Positions 44,580-53,230 of a DNA stretch of 64,000 nt are shown piece after piece. The notes beneath the pieces are model-generated. The model was not told the DNA's origin, searched no databases, and was given only the letters and a program-made list of their open reading frames with translations. Source of the stretch: Kibdelosporangium persicum (GTDB taxonomy: Bacteria > Actinomycetota > Actinomycetes > Mycobacteriales > Pseudonocardiaceae); contig NZ_JAAATY010000004.1 in assembly GCF_013280595.1 (NCBI RefSeq), forward strand, positions 225,820 through 289,819. Reading direction: 5' to 3'. Both the position numbers and the translations under genes were made by a program. The stretch's first letter is position 1. The number at the start of each line of letters is the position of its first letter.

Positions 44580-45344
44580 TTAAACACGACAGGTCCTGCG
44601 GCATTCGGACGGACTGATGCCGTGGAAGCGTTTGAAGGCCGCGCTGAAGCCGAACGCGTCCGCGTAGCCGACGCGGTGCGCGACCGCCCCGACCGTCGCG
44701 TCGGACTCGGCCAGCAGGTCGGCCGCCACCGTCATCCGCCAGTCGGTCAGGTACGTCAACGGCGGCTTGCCGACGACCTTGGCGAACCGGCTGGCCAAGG
44801 TCGTCCGGGACACCCCGGCCTGGTCGGCCAGGGCGGCCAGCGTCCACGGTTTGCCCGGCGCGGCGTGCATCGCCCGCAGGACCGGCCCCACGGTCTCGTC
44901 CCGCCAGCCGGGTGGCACGTCACCCTGGCCGTCGAACCAGCTCCGCAGCGTGCAGACCAGGAGCCAGTCGAGCAGCCGGTCCTGGACGACCTGCTGACCC
45001 GGCCCGCACTGGGTCTCCAGGAACTGCCACGTGGAGTCGCATCCTTCGCTGTCGGGCACGACCAGCACGCCCGGAAGGATGTCCATCAGCCGCTGCGCCA
45101 CCGCACCACGCACGGGATACGTCCCGACCAACAGCACCGCTGGGCCTGCTGGATAGGCGACTTCCTGCTCGCGCACGACGGCCGTGTCACCGGCCCGCAC
45201 GCGCCGCCCGGCGATCCGCACCTCGCCCTGCACCGGCGCCAACAGCGTCAGCGATGCCTTCTCGGTGGACCACGGCGACGTCAGCTCCTTGCGGACGAAG
45301 CTCGCGCCGTGCGCGCGGACACCCTGCAGCAGATCGTCGAGCAT
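44580..45344 (-). CDS. AraC-family transcriptional regulator with cupin N-domain
   Basis: 254 residues from ATG 45344. The N-terminal 130 residues are a cupin-like sensing domain (RIAGRRVRAGDTAVV, PAVLLVGTYPVRG). Two HTH motifs fill the C terminus: WTLAALADQAGVSRTTLASRF and VGAVAHRVGYADAFGFSAAF, then KRFHGISPSECRR. Such AraC regulators often control the divergent oxidoreductase next to them; here the NmrA-like gene is 84 bp away in the opposite direction. The start has GGAGG too close upstream, so a GTG at 45353 cannot be excluded. Confidence 0.9.
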   Translation of the reverse strand: MLDDLLQGVRAHGASFVRKELTSPWSTEKASLTLLAPVQGEVRIAGRRVRAGDTAVVREQEVAYPAGPAVLLVGTYPVRGAVAQRLMDILPGVLVVPDSEGCDSTWQFLETQCGPGQQVVQDRLLDWLLVCTLRSWFDGQGDVPPGWRDETVGPVLRAMHAAPGKPWTLAALADQAGVSRTTLASRFAKVVGKPPLTYLTDWRMTVAADLLAESDATVGAVAHRVGYADAFGFSAAFKRFHGISPSECRRTCRV

Positions 45345-45428
45345 GTCCTCCACGATACGGACGATCGGACATGAGCCGCGAACGGTGAACCATGGCCGCT
45401 TCCGGCGGTGGGCCGTTGACTTGTCCGC

Positions 45429-46241
45429 ATGACGATTGTGGTTGTGGGCGGGACCGGCAAGACCGGCAGCCCGCTGGTTCGCACGTTGCGGGAGCGCGGA
45501 GAATCCGTCCGGGTCGCGTCCCGGTCCGCCTCCGGTTTCGACTGGTCCAAGCAGGACACCTGGGCGGCCGCGCTGGACGGCGCGTCGGCGGTGTACCTGA
45601 TCGCGCCGTACGAGCCGGAATCGGCGGGCCTGTTCGTCAAGCAGGCGACTTCCGCCGGTGTCCGCCGGTTCGTCGTGCTGTCGGCGCGCGACATCGACAA
45701 GTTCCCCGCGGAGTACTTCCAGGGCATGGCCGCGGCGGAGCAGGCCGTGCGTGATTCCGGTGCGGAGTGGACGATCATCCGGCCGAACAACTTCTCGCAG
45801 AACTTCTCCGATCCGTCGATCTGGCGGAACGAACTGGTCGCGGGCCGCCTCGCGCTGCCGATCGGTGACGTCGCGGAGCCGTTCATCGACGCCCAGGACA
45901 TCGCTGAGGTCGCCGCGGTTCTGCTCACTTCGGACGGTCATCACGGGCAGGTCTACACCCTGTCCGGGCCTCGTGCGCTGACCTTCGCCGACGCTGTGGC
46001 CGCGATGGCCTCGGCTTCCGGCCGGACGATCCGTTACGAGGAGATCAGCCCGGAGGAGTACCGGGAGGCACTGGTGTCCTCCGGTGCGTCCGAGGAGGCC
46101 GCCGCCGAGCTCGACGCCCTGTTCGCCGCCATGCGTGCAGGGCTCTACGCCGAACCCCGGGACGGCGTGCGGCAGGTACTCGGCCGCGACCCCCTCGACT
46201 TCGACACGTACGTCGCCCGGGAGGTCAGTGCCTGGTCCTAA
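45429..46241 (+). CDS. NmrA-like NAD(P)-binding protein (atypical short-chain reductase)
   Basis: 270 residues. Rossmann motif MTIVVVGGTGKTGSPLV (GxxGxxG) at the N terminus, then VYLIAPYEP, RRFVVLSARDID and IIRPNNFSQNF. The catalytic YxxxK of classical SDR enzymes is not at the usual position, as is common in NmrA/HSCARG redox-sensing proteins and some quinone reductases. It may bind NAD(P)H and either sense or reduce. It is divergent from the AraC gene, and its stop overlaps the accE stop tail-to-tail by 4 nt. Confidence 0.87.
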   Translation: MTIVVVGGTGKTGSPLVRTLRERGESVRVASRSASGFDWSKQDTWAAALDGASAVYLIAPYEPESAGLFVKQATSAGVRRFVVLSARDIDKFPAEYFQGMAAAEQAVRDSGAEWTIIRPNNFSQNFSDPSIWRNELVAGRLALPIGDVAEPFIDAQDIAEVAAVLLTSDGHHGQVYTLSGPRALTFADAVAAMASASGRTIRYEEISPEEYREALVSSGASEEAAAELDALFAAMRAGLYAEPRDGVRQVLGRDPLDFDTYVAREVSAWS

Positions 46242-46453
46242 CGCGGCAACCCTGAAGCCCGCCAGGCTCCCGGGCCGGGACGTAGCTGGACGCGCAGTCG
46301 TGTCGCCGGGTCGTTCCAGACTGAGCGTTGTTCCGGCTCGGGTTCCGGTGTGGGCCCTGGCAGCGAGGCGACCACCGCTGTCAGGGCTGCCAGTTCGACG
46401 TCGTCGGGCGTGCCGCGCACGATCCGCAGCAGAGGCCGCTCGCTCTCGCTCAC
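46238..46453 (-). CDS. accE: Acyl-CoA carboxylase epsilon subunit
   Basis: 71 residues. [21 protein letters not shown] at the N terminus followed by a Pro/Glu-rich stretch, and [26 protein letters not shown] near the end, match the small epsilon subunit that stimulates actinobacterial propionyl/acyl-CoA carboxylase. Its start overlaps the beta-subunit stop by 4 nt. Presence of this subunit is one reason to place the organism among the Actinobacteria. Confidence 0.9.
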   Translation of the reverse strand: MSESERPLLRIVRGTPDDVELAALTAVVASLPGPTPEPEPEQRSVWNDPATRLRVQLRPGPGAWRASGLPR

Positions 46454-48096
46454 AGCGGGATGTTCCCGTGCTTCTTGGGCGGCAGCGTTTCCCGTTTGTC
46501 ACGCAACATCCGTAGCGACCGCGCCACATAGCCACGTGTGTACGAAGGCGGGATCACGGAGTCGACATAGCCGCGTTCAGCCGCGGCGTACGGGTTGAGC
46601 AACGTGTCCTCGTACTCCTGCACGAGTTCCGCGCGCAACGCCTCGACGTCCTTACCGTCCTCGGCGGCCTTGGCGAGGGTCTTGCGGTGCACGATGTTCG
46701 CGGCGCCCTGCGCGCCCATGACCGCGATCTGTGCGGTCGGCCAAGCGAGGTTCATGTCCGCGCCGAGGTGCTTGGAGCCCATCACGTCGTACGCGCCGCC
46801 GAACGCCTTACGCGTGATCACCGTGACCTTCGGGACGGTCGCCTCGGCGTACGCGTAGATCAGCTTCGCGCCGCGGCGGATGATGCCGTTCCATTCCTGG
46901 TCCGTGCCGGGCAGGAAGCCTGGCACGTCGACGAAAGTCAGCACCGGCACGTTGAAGGCGTCGCACGTGCGCACGAACCGGGCCGCCTTCTCCGAGGCGT
47001 CGATGTCCAGGCAGCCCGCGAACTGGGTCGGCTGGTTGGCCACGACGCCGACCGCGTGTCCTTCGATCCGGCCGAAGCCGATCAGGATGTTCGGCGCGAA
47101 AAGCTGCTGCACCTCAAGGAACTCGCCGTCGTCGAGCACGCGCGTGACGACCTCGTGCATGTCGTACGGCTGGTTCGGCGAGTCCGGGATGAGCGTGTCC
47201 AGTTCGCGGTCGGTGTCGTTGAGGTTGTCCGCGAGCGACCCGTCGCCGCTGTCCTGGCCGGTGAACACCGGCGGTTCGGACAGGTTGTTGGACGGCAGGT
47301 ACGACAGCAGGTCCTTGACGTACGCGATCGCGTCGTCCTCGTCGGTCGCCAGGTAGTGCGCGTTGCCGGACTTGGTGTTGTGCGTCCGGGCCCCGCCGAG
47401 CTCCTCGAACGTGACCTCTTCCCCGGTCACGGTTTTCACCACGTCCGGGCCGGTGATGAACATCTGGGACGTCTTGTCGACCATCACCACGAAGTCGGTC
47501 AGCGCGGGCGAGTAGACGTGGCCGCCCGCGTTCGCCCCCATGATCAGCGAGATCTGTGGGATCACGCCGGACCCGCGCACGTTGCGGGTGAAGATCTCGC
47601 CGTAGAGGCCCAGCGAGACGACGCCCTCCTGGATGCGCGCGCCGCCGCCCTCGTTGATGCCGATGATCGGGCGGCCGGTCTTGATCGCCAGGTCCATCAC
47701 CTTGACGATCTTCTCGCCGTACACCTCGCCGAGCGCGCCACCGAACACGGTGACGTCCTGGCTGAAGACGCACACCGGACGGCCGTCGATGGTGCCGTAG
47801 CCGGTCACCACGCCGTCGCCGTACGGCCGGTTCTTCTCCAGGCCGAAGTTCGTCGACCGGTGCCGGGCGAGCTCGTCCAGCTCGACGAACGAGCCGGGGT
47901 CCAGCAGCAGATCGATCCGCTCCCGGGCGGTCTTCTTGCCCTTGGCGTGCTGTTTCTCCACCGCGCGGGCCGAGCCTGCGTGCACGGCCTCGTCGTTGCG
48001 GCGGTAAAGGTCCGCCAGCTTGCCGGCCGTGGTGTGGATGTCAGCCGACGTGTCTGCACCGGGTGGCGGCCCGAGGGGTTGCGACGCACTGCTCAT
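46450..48096 (-). CDS. accD5: Propionyl-CoA carboxylase beta subunit (AccD5-like)
   Basis: 548 residues, two crotonase-fold domains. N domain: [20 protein letters not shown] and [15 protein letters not shown] domain: [51 protein letters not shown] and [14 protein letters not shown]. Carboxyl transferase that moves CO2 from biotin to propionyl-CoA to make (S)-methylmalonyl-CoA. It pairs with accE and with the accA3-like alpha subunit at 35.9 kb. Divergent from birA across 75 bp. It feeds the mutase pathway at 9-14 kb after epimerisation. Confidence 0.96.
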   Translation of the reverse strand: MSSASQPLGPPPGADTSADIHTTAGKLADLYRRNDEAVHAGSARAVEKQHAKGKKTARERIDLLLDPGSFVELDELARHRSTNFGLEKNRPYGDGVVTGYGTIDGRPVCVFSQDVTVFGGALGEVYGEKIVKVMDLAIKTGRPIIGINEGGGARIQEGVVSLGLYGEIFTRNVRGSGVIPQISLIMGANAGGHVYSPALTDFVVMVDKTSQMFITGPDVVKTVTGEEVTFEELGGARTHNTKSGNAHYLATDEDDAIAYVKDLLSYLPSNNLSEPPVFTGQDSGDGSLADNLNDTDRELDTLIPDSPNQPYDMHEVVTRVLDDGEFLEVQQLFAPNILIGFGRIEGHAVGVVANQPTQFAGCLDIDASEKAARFVRTCDAFNVPVLTFVDVPGFLPGTDQEWNGIIRRGAKLIYAYAEATVPKVTVITRKAFGGAYDVMGSKHLGADMNLAWPTAQIAVMGAQGAANIVHRKTLAKAAEDGKDVEALRAELVQEYEDTLLNPYAAAERGYVDSVIPPSYTRGYVARSLRMLRDKRETLPPKKHGNIPL

Positions 48097-48158
48097 GGAC
48101 AGGCAGGGTAGCCACGCACGGACGCGTGCGGTTTCGCGACGTTGTTCACGTCACGCCC

Positions 48159-48164
48159 TAATGT
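48159..48164 (+). promoter_or_regulatory. birA: Candidate -10 box for a leaderless birA transcript
   Basis: TAATGT at 48159-48164 lies 7 nt before the GTG start at 48172, the distance expected if transcription begins at or next to the start codon. No ribosome site with good spacing is visible. No convincing -35 box was seen. Confidence 0.3.
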
Positions 48165-48171
48165 CTTAGGG

Positions 48172-48972
48172 GTGAATGGCGAGTACCTTGCCCAGCGCTT
48201 GACGCGGCCGAATGGCCCGTACGCGAGTTTGACGGTCGTCGACAGTACGGAGTCGACGAATGTCGACCTGGACCGTATGCGCCCACCGGACCGTACAGTC
48301 CTCATCGCACGGCAGCAGACCGCCGGTGAGGGCCGTCGTTCCCGTTCGTGGACGTCACCGCCGGGCGGCCTGTACGTCAGCATCCATTACGTCCCCGGCG
48401 TCCCGCCCTACCGCCTGCCGTGGCTGACGCTGCTGGCCGGGGTCGCCCTGGTCAACGTGTCCTTGTCGGTGGGCGTGGCCGCCGTGCTCAAGTGGCCGAA
48501 CGACCTCCTGCTGGGGCCCGGCCGCCGCAAAGGCGCCGGTGTGCTGGCCACGACCAGCGGAAACGGCGTGGTGCTCGGCATCGGGCTGAACGTCCAGCCG
48601 GTGCGGGCGGAGGTGGCGCCCGGCGGGCTTGAGCCGACCTCGCTGGCCGAGGAGGGAGCGGCTGAGCTGGATCTGACCGAGCTGGCTGCCCGGTTGCTGC
48701 TGGAACTGGACAGATGGGAAGCGCCCTGGCGTGCCGCCGACGGCGACCCGTTCGCGAGCGGACTGCACGAGGAGTACCGGCGGCACTGCGTGACCCTCGG
48801 TCAGGAGGTCCGGGTCGAACTGACCGAGAGCTCCTTCGAAGGCACCGCTCGTTACCTGGAGACCGACGGGACGCTCGTGGTCAGGGACTCCCAGGGCAAC
48901 GACCGGTCAGTGCCCGCGGGCGACGTCGTGCACCTGCGTACCTCCACTCAGGGCGAGATGCGCCGTCCTTGA
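48172..48972 (+). CDS. birA: Biotin--[acetyl-CoA carboxylase] ligase
   Basis: 266 residues from GTG 48172, without an N-terminal DNA-binding domain, so a monofunctional (group I) ligase. Motifs: VVDSTESTNVDLDRM, ARQQTAGEGRRSRSWTSPPGGLYVS (read in parts; the RGRxGRxW loop has diverged), LKWPNDLLL and LGIGLNV, then the C-terminal SH3-like domain. It makes biotinyl-AMP and attaches biotin to the Lys561 site of the AccA3-like protein. Divergent from accD5 as in mycobacteria. Likely leaderless. Confidence 0.92.
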   Translation: MNGEYLAQRLTRPNGPYASLTVVDSTESTNVDLDRMRPPDRTVLIARQQTAGEGRRSRSWTSPPGGLYVSIHYVPGVPPYRLPWLTLLAGVALVNVSLSVGVAAVLKWPNDLLLGPGRRKGAGVLATTSGNGVVLGIGLNVQPVRAEVAPGGLEPTSLAEEGAAELDLTELAARLLLELDRWEAPWRAADGDPFASGLHEEYRRHCVTLGQEVRVELTESSFEGTARYLETDGTLVVRDSQGNDRSVPAGDVVHLRTSTQGEMRRP

Positions 48973-49032
48973 CACCGGACCGGCCTGACGCGGGTACGGT
49001 ATGCGCGTCATCGTCGGGTACGGGAGGACACC

Positions 49033-49578
49033 GTGGCCTATCCAGACGACCTGCTCAGCGAGAGCGAGCGTGTCGTGATCCACAAGCACCCGCACTGGAA
49101 GATGCTGCTGGTGCCCTACATCGTGCTGGTCGTCACCATCGGCGTGGGGATCTGGCTGGCGATCCTCGCGCAGGACCTGTCGTGGAGCACGCTCGCGTTC
49201 ATCCTCATCGGCGCCGTGGGGCTGATCCTGATCGTGTGGCTCTTCCTCGCGCCGTTCGTACGGTGGCGCACCACGCACTTCATCGTCACCACCGACCGCG
49301 TGATGGCACGCGAGGGCGTGATCAAGCGGACCGGGATCGACATCCCGCTGTCGCGGATCAGCAGCGTCCGGTTCGAGCACGGGCTGATCGACCGGATCGT
49401 CGGCTGCGGGACGCTGATCATCGAGTCCTCCAGCGACGAGCCGCTCGAGTTCGACGACATCCCGCAGGTGGAACGGGTGCACTCGTTGCTGTACCGGGAG
49501 ATCAACGACAACCCGGACGACGACTTCATCCAGCAGCAGCCGACGCAGCAACAGCAACCCCCGGCGCAGGGCCGCTGA
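49033..49578 (+). CDS. PH-domain (bPH2/YdbT-type) membrane protein
   Basis: 181 residues from GTG at 49033 (GGGAGG upstream). Two hydrophobic helices (LLVPYIVLVVTIGVGIWL, AFILIGAVGLILIVWLFLAPF) are followed by a beta-rich bacterial PH domain: HFIVTTDRVMAREGVIKRTG, IDIPLSRISSVRFEHGLIDRIVGCGTLIIESS (in parts). A Gln/Pro-rich tail ends the protein. The function of these proteins is not established. Mycobacterial homologue Rv3278c lies beside birA, as here. Stop nearly touches the next start. Confidence 0.88.
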   Translation: MAYPDDLLSESERVVIHKHPHWKMLLVPYIVLVVTIGVGIWLAILAQDLSWSTLAFILIGAVGLILIVWLFLAPFVRWRTTHFIVTTDRVMAREGVIKRTGIDIPLSRISSVRFEHGLIDRIVGCGTLIIESSSDEPLEFDDIPQVERVHSLLYREINDNPDDDFIQQQPTQQQQPPAQGR

Positions 49579-49579
49579 G

Positions 49580-50506
49580 GTGGTGGCCGCGGGACTGCCG
49601 GACCGGGTCGCGTCGCGTGCCGACCTCCCGTCCCACGTGACGATCTGGGAGGTCGGGCCGCGCGACGGCCTGCAGAACGAGAAGTCCGTTGTGGACCTCG
49701 ACGTGAAGCTGGAGTTCGTCGACCGCCTCGCGGACGCGGGCCTGCGCACGATCGAGGCGACGAGTTTTGTGCACCCCAAGTGGGTTCCGCAGCTCGCGGA
49801 CGCCGCGGAGCTGCTCGCCGGAATGTCCACACGTGACGGTGTGCGCTACCCGGTGCTCGTGCCGAACGAACGCGGCCTCGACCGCGCGCTGGAGGCGGGC
49901 GTCTCGCACATCGCGATCTTCGCCAGCGCCACCGAGACGTTCGCCCGGAAGAACCTGAACCGGACACTGGACAGCCAGTTCGAGATGTTCGACCCGGTGG
50001 TCGGCCGGGCCCGCGCCGAGGGCCTGGAAGTCCGCGGCTACCTGTCGATGTGCTTCGGCGACCCGTGGGAAGGCCGGGTGCCTGCGGCGCAGGTCGTCGC
50101 GGCCGGCCGCCGGCTGCTCGACATGGGCTGCTCGCAGCTGTCGTTGGGCGACACGATCGGCGTGGCCACTCCCGGCCAGGTCGAAGCCCTCATCGCCGGT
50201 TTCGGCTCGCCGGATCAGCTGGCCGTGCACTTCCACGACACCTACGGGCAGGCGCTCGCCAACACACTGGCGGCGCTCCAGTGTGGAGTGTCCACGGTGG
50301 ATTCCTCAGCGGGCGGCCTCGGCGGTTGCCCGTACGCCGAGTCGGCCACCGGCAACCTGGCGACCGAGGACCTGGTCTGGATGCTCGACGGCCTGGGCCT
50401 GTCCCACGGCGTCGACCTGAACAAGCTCGCCGACACCAGCGCCTGGATGGCGACCCGGCTGGGCAGGCCCAGCCCGTCCCGGGTCGTTCAGGCATTGCGC
50501 GGCTGA
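49580..50506 (+). CDS. HMG-CoA lyase family protein
   Basis: 308 residues. A TIM-barrel aldolase with the catalytic loop EVGPRDGLQNE near 25-35, FASATETFARKNLN, GDTIGVATPGQ and AVHFHDTYGQALAN, and the metal and Cys loop GLGGCPYAESATGN. It cleaves hydroxymethylglutaryl-CoA to acetoacetate and acetyl-CoA, or a related 3-hydroxy-3-methyl acyl-CoA. This suits leucine breakdown, which also passes via carboxylases. Start is within or beside the PH-protein stop; GTG at 49583 is an alternative. Last 19 nt overlap the gene on the other strand. Confidence 0.92.
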   Translation: MVAAGLPDRVASRADLPSHVTIWEVGPRDGLQNEKSVVDLDVKLEFVDRLADAGLRTIEATSFVHPKWVPQLADAAELLAGMSTRDGVRYPVLVPNERGLDRALEAGVSHIAIFASATETFARKNLNRTLDSQFEMFDPVVGRARAEGLEVRGYLSMCFGDPWEGRVPAAQVVAAGRRLLDMGCSQLSLGDTIGVATPGQVEALIAGFGSPDQLAVHFHDTYGQALANTLAALQCGVSTVDSSAGGLGGCPYAESATGNLATEDLVWMLDGLGLSHGVDLNKLADTSAWMATRLGRPSPSRVVQALRG

Positions 50507-50703
50507 CCGTCGAGTTCCTGGGCCGCGCGGGACATCGTTTCGGCAAGCCGACGGGTGCCTCGCTCGGTGAGCAGCAGGCACGCGTCGGTGTTGCTGCCGA
50601 GACTGACTGAGACCTGGTCACCTTGGATTTCGTAGCTGATGGTCGAGTCGCCATGAACTTCGATCAGGGTTGAGACCTGCACTGTTCCTTCGCCGATGTA
50701 CAT
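50488..50703 (-). CDS. Small conserved-type protein, function unknown
   Basis: 71 residues from the ATG at 50703. The sequence has beta-like segments (TLIEVHGDSTISYEIQGDQVSV) followed by LGSNTDACLLLTERGTRRLAETM and a short polar end. It faces the DUF5753 regulator across 93 bp of A/T-rich DNA and overlaps the end of the HMG-CoA lyase gene by 19 nt. Its size and place recall small partners of DUF5753 regulators, but it is not a DUF397 protein. I do not recognise its family. Confidence 0.6.
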   Translation of the reverse strand: MYIGEGTVQVSTLIEVHGDSTISYEIQGDQVSVSLGSNTDACLLLTERGTRRLAETMSRAAQELDGQPRNA

Positions 50704-50796
50704 GTCCAAGACTATCGCAGGTATATATTCTTCTCGCGATTACACAATCGAGTGACATTCATTTACGGGTCATAATCCGGATGTCAGCATGGAACT

Positions 50797-51648
50797 ATGC
50801 CGGAATCCGCCACCCTAACCGCGTGGGAGCTCGGGCTGCGCCTGAAGCAGCGCCGCGAGAACCTTGACCTGTCCGTGGCCAGTGTCGCCAAGCAGGTCAA
50901 GATGCAACAACCGAACCTGTCGTCCGTGGAGACCGGTCGCAAGCGGATCACCCAGGAGAACCTCGCGAAACTCTGCAAGCTGTACGAGTTCAGTGCCCAT
51001 GAAAGCAAAGAGCTTCAAGAGTTGAGAATCGCGACTGACAAACGCGAGTGGTACCACAAGTACTCGGGAATGTTCTCCGAGGATTTCGTGCGCTACATCG
51101 GTCTTGAAGCCGGGGCGGGCGGCATGCTCGCCTATCAGGGCGCGCTCGTCCCTGGTCTGCTGCAGACCAGGGAGTACGCCAGGGAAGTGATCCGTGGCGG
51201 GGCACCCTACATTCGGCTCACCGAGCTCGAACCACGTGTCGAGACGCGGATGCTCCGCCAACAGCGCCTGTTCGGCAAGGACGCGCTGCGGTTCACCGGG
51301 CTGCTCGGTGAACCGGTGCTCCGGCAAGAGGTCGGCGGGCGAGAGGTGATGCACCGCCAACTGCGGCAGCTTGTGACGCTGATGAGCACGCCGAACATCG
51401 ACATCCAAGTGTTGCCCTACAGCGCGGGAGCCCATCCTGCGCTCGGCGGACCCTTTGCCGTGCTCACCTTCGACTCGCCGTGGCTGCCGCCCGGTGTATG
51501 GCAGGAGACGCTGAATTCCACCGCCTTCATCGACAAACCGCAGGTGGTGCGTGAGTACACTGTCGCTCTGTCCGAGACCCGAAGTCTGGCGCTCAGTGCG
51601 GCCGATTCTCTCGAGCTGATTCGGGAGGTCGCGAAGGAGATGGCATGA
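50797..51648 (+). CDS. XRE-family HTH regulator with DUF5753 domain
   Basis: 283 residues. HTH near residues 8-65: LGLRLKQRRENLDLSVASVA, KMQQPNLSSVETGRKRITQENL. The remaining part (about 95-275) is the DUF5753 domain (YIGLEAGAGGMLAYQGALVPGLLQT, RQQRLF, VLPYSAGAHPALGGPFAVL), a partner of DUF397 small proteins. Such pairs are widespread in Streptomyces and Pseudonocardiales, controlling development and secondary metabolism, and resemble toxin/antitoxin-like pairs. It overlaps the downstream DUF397 gene by 4 nt. Confidence 0.92.
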   Translation: MPESATLTAWELGLRLKQRRENLDLSVASVAKQVKMQQPNLSSVETGRKRITQENLAKLCKLYEFSAHESKELQELRIATDKREWYHKYSGMFSEDFVRYIGLEAGAGGMLAYQGALVPGLLQTREYAREVIRGGAPYIRLTELEPRVETRMLRQQRLFGKDALRFTGLLGEPVLRQEVGGREVMHRQLRQLVTLMSTPNIDIQVLPYSAGAHPALGGPFAVLTFDSPWLPPGVWQETLNSTAFIDKPQVVREYTVALSETRSLALSAADSLELIREVAKEMA

Positions 51649-51821
51649 TCGACAGCAGCGGACCCCGGTGGCGGAAGAGCAGCTTCAGCGACAACGCCGC
51701 GAGCTGCGTCGAGATCGCTCACCTCGCCCGAGTGCTCGGCGTCCGTGACTCCAAGAACGTCGACGGACCGTCGCTTTCCTTCCCTCCCAGCTCTTTCGCG
51801 ATCTTTCTCCGTTCCCTCTAG
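51645..51821 (+). CDS. DUF397 domain small protein
   Basis: 58 residues with the DUF397 signature: WRKSSFSDNAASCVEIA and VRDSKNVDGPSLSF. Start overlaps the upstream regulator stop (ATGA, 4 nt). It is the usual co-encoded partner of the XRE-DUF5753 regulator. The C-terminal FLRSL is close to the stop at 51819-51821. Short but well supported by motif and context. Confidence 0.9.
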   Translation: MIDSSGPRWRKSSFSDNAASCVEIAHLARVLGVRDSKNVDGPSLSFPPSSFAIFLRSL

Positions 51822-51830
51822 CCTCGGCGC

Positions 51831-52400
51831 ATGCGTGTCGTCGAGCTGACCGGGAAGACGTGGCCCGCGCAGGAGAAGCTCTTCGGTCCGCGTGGCGCGG
51901 TCGAGGGTTGCTGGTGCATGTACTTCCGCCTGCCGAACGCGGATTTCCGCCAGGGGAGCGGCGAGCCCAACCGGCTGGCGGCCCGCGAGCTCGCTCGATC
52001 GGGTGAACCTGTCGGGCTGTTGGCGATGGAGGGCGACGACGCGGTCGGCTGGGTCGCGGTCGCGCCTCGGTCCGTTTACCGGCGGCTGGACCGGTCGAAG
52101 GTCGCCGCGCCGCCCGATCCGGACGAGGATCTGGCTGGCGTGTGGTCCGTGACGTGCTTTTTCATCCACCGGACGGCACGCAGGAAAGGCGTCGCGGCCG
52201 AGCTGCTGGACGCCGCCGTCAAGTACGCCGCCAAGCACGGCGCGAAGACGGTCGAGGCGTACCCGGTCGACACCAAGGGCGCCAAGGCCAGCTCGGCCGA
52301 CCTTTACCACGGCACCCTGTCGATGTTCCTGGACGCGGGGTTCATGCTGGTAGAACCCCGTGGGGTGCGGCGCGCGCTGGTCCGTAAACCGATCGAATGA
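51831..52400 (+). CDS. GNAT-family acetyltransferase
   Basis: 189 residues. VEGCWCMYFRLPNADFR near the N terminus is typical of a small GNAT group with an unusual first strand; AMEGDDAVGWVAVAPR is the central strand, and TCFFIHRTARRKGVAAELLDAAVKYA carries the acetyl-CoA binding loop (R-R-K-G-V-A). C-terminal YHGTLSMFLDAGF is a standard end strand/helix. The substrate is unknown. Follows the DUF397 gene after 9 nt. The next gene overlaps or follows closely. Confidence 0.82.
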   Translation: MRVVELTGKTWPAQEKLFGPRGAVEGCWCMYFRLPNADFRQGSGEPNRLAARELARSGEPVGLLAMEGDDAVGWVAVAPRSVYRRLDRSKVAAPPDPDEDLAGVWSVTCFFIHRTARRKGVAAELLDAAVKYAAKHGAKTVEAYPVDTKGAKASSADLYHGTLSMFLDAGFMLVEPRGVRRALVRKPIE

Positions 52401-52474
52401 CGCGGAACCGGATCGCCGGGCGGCGCGTCCAACGCTTGACCGGGCATGTACGCCGAGCCGAACCGGAGGTGGCC

Positions 52475-52921
52475 GTGGCTTCCGATCATCGGGCGCAGGT
52501 CGAGGAACTGCTGGCCGACTACCGGCGCAGCCGGGAGCAGCTCGCGACGATGCAGCAAACGCTTGCTGCCATCAGCGAGTCCGCCAGCAGCTCGGACGGC
52601 ACGGTCATGGCGACCGTCGGCGGCCGTGGCACGTTGACCGACCTGACCTTCTCCGACGACGCGTACCTCCGGCACCGGCCGTCCGACCTGGCGAAACTCG
52701 TGGTCCGCACGGTCTGCGCCGCGGCGGCGAAGGCCTCCGAGACCGCCAACCGGACCGTCAGCCCGCTGTTGCCGGTGCAGACCGATCCGGCCGCGTTGCT
52801 GGACGGGCGGGCAGACCTGACCGAGGCCGAGCTGACGCCCAAGCGGCCGTCGCGGCCGCCCGTCGACGACGACAGCTTCGAAGACGTGAGCTGGCTGGAC
52901 AACCCGAGGAGGAAGATGTGA
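52475..52921 (+). CDS. YbaB/EbfC-type nucleoid-associated-like protein of a type VII toxin locus
   Basis: 148 residues from GTG 52475, chosen for GGAGG at 52465-52469; an ATG at 52397 overlapping the previous gene is possible. Residues 5-60 are helical with QVEELLADYRRSREQLATMQQ and then a beta segment (TVMATVGGRGTLTDLTFSDDAYL), as in YbaB/EbfC. In actinobacterial ESX-associated loci YbaB-like proteins often precede WXG100-like proteins and polymorphic toxins. The acidic, Pro-rich C-terminal tail is extra. Confidence 0.8.
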   Translation: MASDHRAQVEELLADYRRSREQLATMQQTLAAISESASSSDGTVMATVGGRGTLTDLTFSDDAYLRHRPSDLAKLVVRTVCAAAAKASETANRTVSPLLPVQTDPAALLDGRADLTEAELTPKRPSRPPVDDDSFEDVSWLDNPRRKM

Positions 52922-53229
52922 ACGGCGGCTTCCTCACCGACTACGAGCGGCTGACCCGGCACGCGGGCGAGTTCGGCGGCCTGGCCGAGCGCGCCGCGTC
53001 GATCGCGGGCGACCTCAACCGCACGCTCGACGCGCTGGGCCAACCGTGGGGGAACGACGAAGTGGGCCAGAGCTTCTCGGCGGTCCACTCGGGACCGTCG
53101 CGCGACATCCTGGGCAGCCTCGACGCGGCCGCCGGCAGGCTGCGCGACATGGGCGACCGGCTGACCGCGATGGCCAAGGCCTACCGCGACGTCGACACGT
53201 CCACCGCCGACGGCTTCGGCAAGGTCTGA
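52918..53229 (+). CDS. WXG100-like ESX protein
   Basis: 103 residues, helical, with the PWGNDEVGQSF turn between two helices in place of WxG, and an upstream NRTLDALG. The GTG start overlaps the YbaB-like stop by 4 nt, with GAGGAGG-type site upstream. WXG100 proteins dimerise and lead toxin secretion by type VII systems. It is followed after one base by the TNT toxin gene, so it probably delivers that protein. Confidence 0.78.
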   Translation: MNGGFLTDYERLTRHAGEFGGLAERAASIAGDLNRTLDALGQPWGNDEVGQSFSAVHSGPSRDILGSLDAAAGRLRDMGDRLTAMAKAYRDVDTSTADGFGKV

Positions 53230-53230
53230 C

